7,928 nucleotides of DNA, taken from Flavobacteriales bacterium (GTDB taxonomy: Bacteria > Bacteroidota > Bacteroidia > Flavobacteriales_D > SKUL01). The notes beneath the pieces are model-generated. The model ran no database searches and had not been told where the DNA came from. It was given only the letters and a program-made list of their open reading frames with translations. The stretch covers positions 1-7,928 of the forward strand of contig SKUL01000175.1 of the NCBI GenBank assembly GCA_007129985.1, written 5' to 3'. This document shows positions 1-6,138 of the stretch, one piece after another. The translations under genes were made by a program, and so were the position numbers. Position 1 is the first letter of the stretch. Every line of letters starts with the position of its first letter.

Positions 1-1
1 G

Positions 2-109
2 CAATACTCCACAATATTAAGTTCTTTTAGAATTCCGTCAAGCGTTTGGCATCAAAAGTTACTGAAAGGAGTGACTAGAGCGTTAAAAATGGCTCGTCAA
101 AAAGCTACA
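2..109 (+). CDS. possible 3' end of an unidentified gene (partial)
   Basis: The reading frame is open from the left edge of the window to a TAA at 107-109, giving 35 residues plus stop. The tail ends in a basic, helical-looking stretch (LLKGVTRALKMARQKAT). I do not recognise the family. The other two plus frames stop sooner, at 28-30 and at 18-20, so this is the best candidate for a gene entering from the left. An open run of this length is common by chance, so support is weak. A strong hairpin terminator lies about 100 bases downstream at 214-237, which fits a gene ending here. Confidence 0.3.
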
Positions 110-213
110 TAAGGCTTTGAGGCATGCACGCCATCCAGTTCTTTAGATGGTACTCAAAAACCAAAACCCGTTTTCTCAAGGCTTTCACGACTATTCGCTC
201 ATCCATAAAACGG

Positions 214-237
214 AAAAGACGGCATCTGCCGTCTTTT
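214..237. terminator. bidirectional hairpin terminator
   Basis: AAAAGACGGCA at 214-224 is perfectly complementary to TGCCGTCTTTT at 227-237. The GC-rich core GACGGC/GCCGTC has an ATCT loop and is flanked by an A-tract on one side and a T-tract on the other, so it can terminate in both directions. It would serve a plus-strand gene ending near 109 and the minus-strand small ORF ending at 331. The T-tract is only four bases, so efficiency is uncertain. Confidence 0.6.
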
Positions 238-241
238 CTGA

Positions 242-288
242 ATGTAATTGCCTGATGGCTTCTCGAATAGCAACTCCAGCAATTACAT
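242..288. repeat. 10-bp perfect inverted repeat with 27-base spacer
   Basis: ATGTAATTGC at 242-251 is matched by its exact complement GCAATTACAT at 279-288. It lies 4 bases beyond the terminator hairpin. It could form a stem with a 27-base loop or be a dyad binding site. No coding gene explains it. Confidence 0.55.
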
Positions 289-330
289 ATCGTGTAGCCT
301 GTGAAACTGGCTTGTATCAATTTGTATCTA

Positions 331-507
331 TCAGGGTCTTGTAGGGTCGGTCATGCCGCCGCCTGTGCCTCCCATACCAATACCATCGCTTTTCGAATAG
401 GTGGTTTCAACTTCAGGGGTTTGGGTTCTGTCGGAGGTTGTTGACACGTTTTGGAAAGTAGCCGAACCGAAAATCAAGGCAAAGAGAAGAGCAAAGAAAG
501 AAGTCAT
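331..507 (-). CDS. small putative secreted protein, 58 residues
   Basis: An ATG at 507-505 opens a 58-codon frame ending in TGA at 333-331. The protein starts with a hydrophobic segment (MTSFFALLFALIFGSA), which looks like a Sec signal peptide with a possible cleavage after GSA at residue 16, although the n-region lacks Lys or Arg. A Ser/Thr-rich linker and a Gly-rich tail (GIGMGGTGGG) ending in DPTRP follow. The composition changes in an orderly way from signal to linker to Gly-rich tail, unlike a random frame, and the overlapping plus-strand frame (401-583) looks less protein-like. I do not recognise a family. The terminator at 214-237 fits as its downstream end. It is divergent from the 685 operon. 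It could be a cell-surface or periplasmic peptide, but no function can be assigned. Confidence 0.45.
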   Translation of the reverse strand: MTSFFALLFALIFGSATFQNVSTTSDRTQTPEVETTYSKSDGIGMGGTGGGMTDPTRP

Positions 508-639
508 ATCGCTGTTTTTAGAGTGTTACAATGAATGTTCGGGGCAAAGATGCCGCATCGTAATGATAAATAATTGGAAATAGTTGGGTTTTTCAGACAC
601 TATTAATTTTGCTCTTTAATTATTTTTTTCTTGTTTTAC

Positions 640-670
640 TTGACTTCTATAGTTTTTTGCACTACTTTTA
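640..670 (+). promoter_or_regulatory. weak Bacteroidota-type promoter candidate
   Basis: TTG at 640-642 is followed after 20 bases by TACTTTTA at 663-670, which differs from the TAnnTTTG -7 consensus only in its last base. It sits 14 bases before the ATG at 685. The surrounding DNA is very T-rich, so chance matches are likely. Confidence 0.25.
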
Positions 671-684
671 TCAGACATTATCCA

Positions 685-2250
685 ATGAAAAGGCTCAACA
701 TATTCGATGAATTGCGCGAGATTACGCAGAGGCTCAAGCCCTTTGAGGGCGAAATGGCCCTGCAATACCTTGTTTCATTCAGCAGGAAAGGTGCCCAACA
801 CCTTAAATCGCATGCCGCGCTGCAATACATGTTGGATCATCCGAATGCCAGTTACGATGAATTGCTGAACGCAATCAGCCCGGGTATGGACAGGTATGAC
901 TTCAATAAATTTTTGACCCGGCTGCGGGATAAGATATTTGACTCCCTCACCCTTAGGCAGAATATTCTTCGCAATGGCAATTACAGCGAGTGGTACCAGG
1001 CGCGCCAACTCGTAACCAAGAACTGGATTCTCATTACTAACTTACTTGGAAGAGGTAATGAGCGATCAGGCAGAATTCTCTTGGACGAACAAATTCGAAT
1101 TTGTTCAAAGTTTGAATTATACGACTTATTAGTAAGCACGTTGCGATTAAAGCTTGACATAGATGGGTTTTCATTCGGGGAAAAAGCTTTCTTCCACATT
1201 TTAACGGAAGTTAAAGACGCTGAAATTAAGAGGGACGCTGTATATCTTGCTCTGGAATGGAACACCCGTTTCTACATGGCCGCCGATCGAAAGGCCAGCC
1301 AAAACGAACAAGTAGGCCTTTTGACCGAAGCGCTGTCAGAACTTCAGCGGCTTTACAACGCTACGGAGTCCTCAACCGTTGGACAATACGTCCATCTTTT
1401 TGAAATGGAGTACTACCAAGCGCTCGGCGATTACGATTCGGCAGGTAAGTCAGCAAAAAAAATGGTTGAGGTGATTAACTCCAGTCCCGCTCTGCGTTCG
1501 GATATAAAATTATCCAGTGCCTACGCCAACCTGGCCTACAACTGCCTTCTTATGCACGAGTTTGACGCCTGCCAGGAGAATATTGAACTCAGTTTGCGTG
1601 GAGCTGGAGTCGGCAGCTACAACTATGTTGCGATTAAATCGCTGCAGGCACAGGCCTACTATTTTCAAGGCAATCTCAACGCGTCGTGGGAAGAATCTGA
1701 TACATTACTGCAAAGCGACTTGATTCGCGTTGCCCCCTTTGAAAGAAGTAAAATGGTCTATCTGCAAGCCTGTATCTTGTTTAACCGGGGGCAGTTTTCC
1801 AAGGCTTATGAGTATTGCAACAGTGAATATGCGCTGATGGATACAGACCCCGAAGGCTGGAATGTGGGAGTTAGGATATTGAGCATTATGTGTTTGATGG
1901 AGATGCAGCTTCTTGATCTTGCAGATCTTTCCATCGATTCCTTGCGCAAACACCTTTCTAAAAACGCCGAAGAACACGAATTTACTACCCGGGACAAGGC
2001 AATTCTTAAAATCCTCAGGAATCTGGAGCGGACCAGCTTCGACTTTGCCAAAACCTATTTCAACCATCAGGATCTGTTCTACGAACTGGAAAGTGACCTT
2101 TCTGACTTCGCCTGGAAAATCAGAAGCCACGAATACGTGGTTTTCCACCATTGGTTCCTCGATAAAATTGCACAACGGCCTTACCAGTTTAAACTGCCCC
2201 AATACACCCAACCCGAACCTGTTCACATTAACGTAAAGCACGAGCTATGA
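685..2250 (+). CDS. TPR-like helical repeat protein, operon partner of a receiver protein
   Basis: This encodes a 521-residue, probably cytoplasmic protein without a signal peptide or membrane segment. I chose ATG 685 over the in-frame TTG at 631, because the extra 18 residues (MFYLTSIVF...) are an unlikely extension and that start lies upstream of the best promoter candidate. Residues 41-95 (HAALQYMLDHPNASYDELL to RDKIFDSL) resemble a small winged-helix-like module. The rest is almost entirely helical, with TPR-like A/B helix pairs near residues 239-265, 278-305, 318-342 and 357-383, each with the usual small or aromatic spacing (YANLAYNCLLMHEFDAC; LQAQAYYFQGNLNAS). The repeats are degenerate and I do not recognise a named family. 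The stop overlaps the start of the receiver gene by 4 bases (ATGA), which implies translational coupling and a shared job. A scaffold or partner for that receiver is the simplest inference. Confidence 0.85.
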   Translation: MKRLNIFDELREITQRLKPFEGEMALQYLVSFSRKGAQHLKSHAALQYMLDHPNASYDELLNAISPGMDRYDFNKFLTRLRDKIFDSLTLRQNILRNGNYSEWYQARQLVTKNWILITNLLGRGNERSGRILLDEQIRICSKFELYDLLVSTLRLKLDIDGFSFGEKAFFHILTEVKDAEIKRDAVYLALEWNTRFYMAADRKASQNEQVGLLTEALSELQRLYNATESSTVGQYVHLFEMEYYQALGDYDSAGKSAKKMVEVINSSPALRSDIKLSSAYANLAYNCLLMHEFDACQENIELSLRGAGVGSYNYVAIKSLQAQAYYFQGNLNASWEESDTLLQSDLIRVAPFERSKMVYLQACILFNRGQFSKAYEYCNSEYALMDTDPEGWNVGVRILSIMCLMEMQLLDLADLSIDSLRKHLSKNAEEHEFTTRDKAILKILRNLERTSFDFAKTYFNHQDLFYELESDLSDFAWKIRSHEYVVFHHWFLDKIAQRPYQFKLPQYTQPEPVHINVKHEL

Positions 2251-2696
2251 AAAGGATTTTACTGATTGACCGCCATGAAGCCGATTGCGCATTGATTGAA
2301 CGCATGTTCTCAGAAAACAATGACGCAGTAGAAATTCAGCACCTCTCAAAGGCGAATGATGTACAAGACTTCATTGCTCATTGTCAGAGTTCGAGGGTTC
2401 GTCATCTGGAATTGCCTGCACTGATTTTACTGGATATTAACCAGCCTGAAGCGAAAGAAGGGCTGAAAATCCTTGAACAGATTCAACGTACCGACAAATT
2501 GAAGCATATCCCGGTTTTCGTTGTAAGCGACAACAGCGAGAAAGACGTAATCGCTGCCTGTTACGTGCGAGGAGCAAACGGATATTTTCTGAAACCCACC
2601 GAAAAAATTCAGCTAAGCAGGGCTGTGAAGATACTCTCCGACCGTTGGCAACAACTCATTCAGAGAGGTTTTGGTTATCATTACAAAGCAGTGTAA
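2247..2696 (+). CDS. single-domain response regulator receiver, Rcp1-like
   Basis: This is a 149-residue stand-alone receiver domain with no output domain. The phospho-acceptor is D63 (LILLDINQP), the switch Ser is S94 (VVSDNSE), and the conserved Lys is K116 followed by Pro (YFLKP). The string ACYVRGANGYFLKP is typical of the Rcp1-like receivers that partner phytochromes and other sensor kinases. The N-terminal acidic pair, normally ED or DD, reads D8-R9, so one of the two Mg-binding acids is replaced by Arg. It is translationally coupled to the TPR-like gene upstream. No histidine kinase lies in the window, so any phosphodonor is elsewhere or absent. The family call is firm and the signalling partner is unknown. 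Confidence 0.92.
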   Translation: MKRILLIDRHEADCALIERMFSENNDAVEIQHLSKANDVQDFIAHCQSSRVRHLELPALILLDINQPEAKEGLKILEQIQRTDKLKHIPVFVVSDNSEKDVIAACYVRGANGYFLKPTEKIQLSRAVKILSDRWQQLIQRGFGYHYKAV

Positions 2697-2716
2697 TGTT
2701 TCGTTTCAACTGTTAG

Positions 2717-2743
2717 AAAAAAGGGAGCGCTGCTCCCTTTTTT
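2717..2743. terminator. bidirectional intrinsic terminator between convergent genes
   Basis: Six A's and GGGAGC (2717-2728), a GCT loop, then GCTCCC and six T's (2732-2743) form a perfect 12-bp hairpin. It lies between the receiver stop (2696) and the end of the minus-strand peptidase gene (2768), so it can end both transcripts. Its core, AAAGGGAGC/GCTCCCTTT, recurs in the terminator at 6109-6138. Confidence 0.9.
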
Positions 2744-2767
2744 CGTTCATATACCCCGTTCAATCCA

Positions 2768-4849
2768 TTAGTTGTAATCAGGCAGGAAGGAATACTTCTC
2801 TTTGTATTCCATCATCTGGCGGGCAAAATCATCCGGATACTCTACCCGGACATCGGTGATTTCGCCATCCTCACCCTCATTTGCCACCAGGCGGGGATTG
2901 ATAAACCCACCATAGGGTGCAATACCCAGCTTTGCCGTTCTGTCCAATACTTCTTTGTGAAGAGTCTGATCCACCTTCACCCCATAATTTTCTACGAGAT
3001 TACGGGCCGCATCATAATCACCTTGTGACTTGATGCGCTGAACCTCGCGAAGAAGCTCTCCAAACAGGGTTCGCAACTTTTTGTAGTCGCGAATGTGATA
3101 GAAAGTTTTTCCATCGCGTTTCACCTCGGCAATGACGGTATCCGCAGCACCCGCCTCCAATACCCAACGAGACACCCAAGCGCGGTTTCGCATATGCGCT
3201 TCTTCGATGTCCTCGCCCAATTCAAGACGGCGCAATTGTGTAAGCAATCCATTGCGAATGTATCCGTCGTACTCAGCTTTTCCAACGTCCATGCTTTCTA
3301 CCAACCCCAGCTTTACCATCATTGAATCCATGATAAAGTACAAGGCAATCAAATCAGCTCGTCCCTCCTCAATGGTTGAGGCGTAGCTCTTGATCGTTTC
3401 CTTGGGTGTTCCAACGCCTTCTTCCAATGCCCCCGAAGCGTGACCAATTACCTCGTGCAAGGCCGTGTGGAGCTTTCCTGCCAGACTGCCGTACTGCCTT
3501 GCACGCTCAGCTTCCTCCTCGTTGTATGCAAACTCGTCTATCATTCCGGGTCCTGAGGCCTTGTCGTATGCTTCGAGTATGTTGCCTAAGCTAACCGACT
3601 TGGAGCCGTACATGGTTCGTATCCAGTTGGCATTGGGAAGGTTCACCCCAATAGGAGTAGAAGGAGACGCGTCACCTGCCTCACCGGCCACATTCACCAC
3701 ATTATAGGTAATCCCAACCACATTCTCCTTTTTATGCTGCTCCATAAAAGGCATGCGGTCTTCGAACCACTGGGCGTTTTCCATCATCACCTGCATACGC
3801 TCCGATGCGTCAAAATCTTTGATTTGAACAATATTCTCAAATGAGCCGGTGTATCCAAGGGGGTCGTTATACACTTCCACAAAGCCCTGAATGTAATCAA
3901 TGTCGCCCTCAACAGCCTTCACCCAGGCAATGTTGTAGAGGTCCCATGTTTCAAGATCACCAGTTTGGTAGTACTTAATAAGCTGACGAAGCGCCGAGGC
4001 TTGCTTGTCGTTTTCAGCCACACTTTCGGCCAGTTTAAGCCAGTGCACCACCTCTTCGAGGGCTTCCGAATACATCTCCCCCACCCGATAACGACGCTCT
4101 GTTACCTTTCCGTCTTCACCTCTTACCAACTTGGAATTCAAACTGGTTGAAACCGGGGTGCGTTTGTTTTTTGGTGCAACCGAAGCCAGGTATTCCTCAG
4201 CTTCCTGCGTGGTCAGGTCAGGGTCGTAGAAATTTACGGCCGAACCCTCAACAAGCCCTTTATCGGGGTCTTGTTCCACTTTCTTGGCATCAACAGCCGG
4301 ATCGAACAAAGCTGCCAGCACCTCGTCGCTCAACTCCGTGCCCGTATCAGCACACAACTCGTCAAAATAATCCTTGCTGAATGCCGGCAAAAACTTGGCG
4401 TTGCTGTAGTGGTGATGGATGCCATTGGAAAACCACACCCGCTTCAGGTAGGTTTCAAATCGTTTCCACCCCTTGGTGTTTCTATCTCCCGAATAATTCT
4501 CATAGATGTTCTCAAGCGCCCTGCGAATGGTTAAATTGTGTCTGTAATTCTGATCCTGAATAATTTCCCTTCCGGCCAACCCGGCTTCAACCAGATAATA
4601 CACAAGCTTTCTTTGTTGCAGAGACAGGCTCTCCCAATCAGGAATTTGGTAGCGAAGTATCTTTATGTCGGCAAACTGCTCTGTTTGCCACGTAAAGCCT
4701 TCTTCATCCGGTTCTGGGATGTACACCTTTGCGTCATCAGGTTGCCAATCTTCCGGAAGAGCGGCAGATGAAATTCGCTGTTCTTCTGAATCGCAGGACG
4801 TTAAAAAGAGAGCCGCCGCCAAGGCTGCCAGAAGCGATAGTCTATACAT
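2768..4849 (-). CDS. family M49 zinc peptidase (dipeptidyl-peptidase III-like) lipoprotein
   Basis: This 693-residue protein carries the M49 signature HEVIGH at residues 465-470, with zinc ligands H465 and H470 and catalytic base E466. The second motif is EEGRAD at 494-499, where E495 is the third ligand. In animal DPP III the two motifs read HELLGH and EECRAE. Length is close to Bacteroides DPP III. M49 enzymes release dipeptides from the N-terminus of short peptides, so a role in peptide scavenging is likely. The start encodes a lipoprotein signal peptide with lipobox LTSC, lipidated Cys at C19. The residues after it (DSEEQ) are acidic, as in the lipoprotein export signals that send Bacteroidota lipoproteins to the outer face of the outer membrane. 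Surface display is therefore an inference. A promoter-like sequence lies 25-55 bases upstream, and the beta-barrel-like gene lies 62 bases upstream on the same strand. Confidence 0.93.
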   Translation of the reverse strand: MYRLSLLAALAAALFLTSCDSEEQRISSAALPEDWQPDDAKVYIPEPDEEGFTWQTEQFADIKILRYQIPDWESLSLQQRKLVYYLVEAGLAGREIIQDQNYRHNLTIRRALENIYENYSGDRNTKGWKRFETYLKRVWFSNGIHHHYSNAKFLPAFSKDYFDELCADTGTELSDEVLAALFDPAVDAKKVEQDPDKGLVEGSAVNFYDPDLTTQEAEEYLASVAPKNKRTPVSTSLNSKLVRGEDGKVTERRYRVGEMYSEALEEVVHWLKLAESVAENDKQASALRQLIKYYQTGDLETWDLYNIAWVKAVEGDIDYIQGFVEVYNDPLGYTGSFENIVQIKDFDASERMQVMMENAQWFEDRMPFMEQHKKENVVGITYNVVNVAGEAGDASPSTPIGVNLPNANWIRTMYGSKSVSLGNILEAYDKASGPGMIDEFAYNEEEAERARQYGSLAGKLHTALHEVIGHASGALEEGVGTPKETIKSYASTIEEGRADLIALYFIMDSMMVKLGLVESMDVGKAEYDGYIRNGLLTQLRRLELGEDIEEAHMRNRAWVSRWVLEAGAADTVIAEVKRDGKTFYHIRDYKKLRTLFGELLREVQRIKSQGDYDAARNLVENYGVKVDQTLHKEVLDRTAKLGIAPYGGFINPRLVANEGEDGEITDVRVEYPDDFARQMMEYKEKYSFLPDYN

Positions 4850-4874
4850 GTTGGTTGGTTTTTGTGTTGCCCGA

Positions 4875-4904
4875 CAAAATTAACATTTCGCACCAATCAC
4901 CGAA
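4875..4904 (-). promoter_or_regulatory. Bacteroidota housekeeping-type promoter for the M49 gene
   Basis: On the minus strand TAATTTTG (4882-4875) matches the -7 consensus TAnnTTTG exactly. It is preceded after 19 bases by TTC (4904-4902), two of three matches to the -33 TTG. It lies in the 62-base gap before the M49 start and would give a leader of about 20 bases. The peptidase can thus be transcribed independently of the upstream gene. Confidence 0.5.
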
Positions 4905-4911
4905 GCCTGCG

Positions 4912-5460
4912 CTAAAAGCTAAAACCCCAGGATACGCTGGGAAGTGGAAGGACAATATCCATTGTTTCGTTGCCGTAAAGAATAGGGTTGGTATATGGTA
5001 TGTAAATTAACACCAAACCAGCCCGCATAAAAAACCCACCACCAATCGGTTGCAGCCGGTACCCAACCCTACCTGTAATCCAGATATCACTTCCCTGTAA
5101 TGAATTGGTAAAAGTGGCTCCCATACCGACTTCCAGAAAGTTTTGCTTTGGGCCAAAGAGATTGTTGTATTCCACAGGGAAGAAAAGGAAAGTGCGATTG
5201 TCTCTTAAAGATGAGGGGTAGGGTAATATTCCAATCCCGAGTCTGAGTGAGCCTTTGTAGTAATCCGATTGGATGAGTATGCGATCGCCGTTTAAAGACC
5301 AGCCCAGTGCGTTGCCACCAATTTCAAAGTGTATCGAAGTGCGGGCAATTTCTTTTTCCCGCATTTGCATCTCATGCTGCAAACGCAAATTCTGGCTGTG
5401 AGCCGGAAAATACAGACCCACAAACACGATGAAAAGGACGATTCCAAACCAATGCAGCAC
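4912..5460 (-). CDS. putative outer-membrane beta-barrel protein, unknown function
   Basis: This is a 182-residue protein starting with GTG; an in-frame TAA three codons upstream excludes a longer form. The N-terminus (residues 1-23, LHWFGIVLFIVFVGLYFPAHSQ) is a signal peptide with likely cleavage around Ser-Gln. The mature part alternates polar and hydrophobic residues in short strands separated by Gly/Asn turns (LRLGIGILPYP, FLEVGMGATFTNSL, IWITGRVGYRLQPIGGGFFMRAGLVLIYIPY). It ends in SVSWGFSF, and a C-terminal Phe is typical of outer-membrane barrels recognised by the Bam machinery. It resembles the many short uncharacterised barrel proteins of Bacteroidota. No specific function is visible. 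The M49 lipoprotein lies directly downstream on the same strand, and both are probably envelope proteins. Confidence 0.75.
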   Translation of the reverse strand: MLHWFGIVLFIVFVGLYFPAHSQNLRLQHEMQMREKEIARTSIHFEIGGNALGWSLNGDRILIQSDYYKGSLRLGIGILPYPSSLRDNRTFLFFPVEYNNLFGPKQNFLEVGMGATFTNSLQGSDIWITGRVGYRLQPIGGGFFMRAGLVLIYIPYTNPILYGNETMDIVLPLPSVSWGFSF

Positions 5461-5464
5461 GGCG

Positions 5465-5472
5465 CAAAGTTA
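5465..5472 (-). promoter_or_regulatory. -7 promoter element abutting a GTG start (possible leaderless mRNA)
   Basis: TAACTTTG on the minus strand (5472-5465) is an exact match to TAnnTTTG and lies only 4 bases before the GTG start at 5460. No good -33 TTG is found at the usual 19-21 base spacing. If it is active, the transcript would begin at or next to the start codon. Confidence 0.3.
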
Positions 5473-5606
5473 GCAAAGTGCAGCACCCTGATCGTTAAAT
5501 AGCTGAACACGCAATATTGCTCTGCAACATGCATTCAATCTTGTCTCCAGAGGAGCCTCTTGATTCAGAAAACACTGAAATAAACATCCAGTGCGACTAA
5601 GATTTT

Positions 5607-5630
5607 GTAACTTGCCGGAATCTAGCCGAA
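5607..5630 (+). promoter_or_regulatory. ECF-sigma-like promoter candidate upstream of hvfA
   Basis: GTAACT at 5607-5612 and CGAA at 5627-5630 resemble the -35 and -10 halves of ECF sigma promoters (AAC-type -35). The spacing is 14 bases, slightly short. I find no good TTG/TAnnTTTG pair between 5473 and 5671, so some other promoter type must be used. It would give a leader of about 35 bases. Confidence 0.25.
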
Positions 5631-5641
5631 GAGAGTCTTCG
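5627..5641. repeat. 6-bp inverted repeat upstream of hvfA
   Basis: CGAAGA (5627-5632), spacer GAG, then TCTTCG (5636-5641) form a perfect dyad 30 bases before the hvfA start. It could be an operator or a small leader hairpin. It overlaps the ECF-like -10 candidate. Confidence 0.4.
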
Positions 5642-5671
5642 ACATAGTTTAAAAACCACAACATTTCACTT

Positions 5672-6091
5672 ATGGAAAATAAAACGAACATACGGATATC
5701 TGCTCTTGCAACAGGTGCTTTGCTAGCAGGAGCAATCGGCAACAATGCAAACGCCACAGAAAGTTTTGACCTGCTTGGAACGGGCGGTGAATTGCGCAGC
5801 GAAATTCTCAGCAACATTAACCCCATATCCTTTATTGACAACCGAAACATGGAGCTCAAATGCGGAGAAGGCAAGTGTGGGGAGAAATCCAAAGCTGAAG
5901 AAAAAGGCCAAAGCAAAGCTGATGAAAGTAAAGCCGGTGAGCAAAAGTGTGGCAAAAAGGCCAGTCAGGCTGATCGCGATGCTGCCAGAAAAGAAGCTTT
6001 GGAGCGAGAAGAGAAAAAAGCTCAAGACAAAAAAGAAAAGGAGTCTAAAGCCGGTGAGCATAAATGCGGAGAAGGCAAATGTGGAAACTAG
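5672..6091 (+). CDS. hvfA: HvfA/bufferin-type RiPP precursor with five ExKCG motifs
   Basis: This is a 139-residue precursor of a copper-binding modified peptide. Residues 1-28 form a Sec signal peptide (basic start, hydrophobic ISALATGALLAGAIG, likely cleavage after ANA at residue 28). Residues 29-60 (SFDLLGTGGELRSEIL...) look like the conserved recognition region of this family. The rest is Lys/Glu/Ala-rich and low in complexity. It holds five cysteines, C64, C69, C93, C132 and C137, each in the pattern E-x-K-C-G; C69 and C137 are the canonical EGKCG. In the HvfA family such cysteines become oxazolone-thioamide groups that bind copper, made by the MNIO HvfB with HvfC. Both partners follow here (6174 and 6995). 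The match of signal peptide, motif and neighbours makes the call strong; the modification itself is inferred. No Shine-Dalgarno is visible before the ATG. A terminator directly follows the gene. Confidence 0.92.
   Translation: MENKTNIRISALATGALLAGAIGNNANATESFDLLGTGGELRSEILSNINPISFIDNRNMELKCGEGKCGEKSKAEEKGQSKADESKAGEQKCGKKASQADRDAARKEALEREEKKAQDKKEKESKAGEHKCGEGKCGN
5858..6085 (+). repeat. short direct repeats encoding the core motifs of hvfA
   Basis: A 17-base stretch encoding KCGEGK is identical at 5858-5874 and 6062-6078 (offset 204). A different 15-base stretch (TAAAGCCGGTGAGCA, encoding KAGE) is identical at 5929-5943 and 6046-6060 (offset 117). The two offsets differ, so the array grew by more than one small duplication rather than one tandem copy. 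Confidence 0.8.
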
Positions 6092-6108
6092 CAAGCTCCT
6101 AAAACTTG

Positions 6109-6138
6109 AAAGGGAGCCTTTATGAGCTCCCTTTTTTT
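6109..6138 (+). terminator. intrinsic terminator between hvfA and hvfB
   Basis: AAAGGGAGC (6109-6117) pairs with GCTCCCTTT (6126-6134) across an 8-base loop, and seven T's run from 6132 to 6138. It begins 18 bases after the hvfA stop and ends 35 bases before the hvfB start. Partial read-through would give much more precursor mRNA than enzyme mRNA. Confidence 0.85.

Larger units (their letters stand above)
110..330. other. non-coding stretch with two inverted repeats
   Basis: I find no convincing gene here. Small open frames exist on both strands, but none combines a start codon, a plausible composition and useful length. The stretch holds a terminator-like hairpin (214-237) and an independent 10-bp inverted repeat (242-288). 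Seen from the minus strand it is the 3' flank of the small ORF at 331-507, so it may be a structured 3' UTR. Confidence 0.5.

Noticed and set aside
191..316. 41-residue minus-strand open run with protein-like composition (VIAGVAIREAIRQLH...)
   Set aside because: It has no usable start codon, an in-frame stop lies just upstream, and it contains the terminator hairpin; at most a gene remnant.
105..320. 71-residue minus-strand frame
   Set aside because: Cys/Arg-rich, low-quality composition; it runs across the inverted repeats and the terminator.
631..684. N-terminal extension of the TPR-like protein from a TTG codon
   Set aside because: The 18 extra residues are unlike the rest of the protein, the start is TTG, and it lies upstream of the candidate promoter; ATG 685 is preferred.
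1705..2241. 178-residue minus-strand frame
   Set aside because: Antisense shadow of the TPR-like gene, which is better supported by its coupling with the receiver gene.
5470..5955. 161-residue minus-strand frame and the 150-residue one at 5723-6175
   Set aside because: Both are antisense shadows of hvfA, whose K/E-rich codons give long Leu/Phe/Ser-rich open frames on the other strand.
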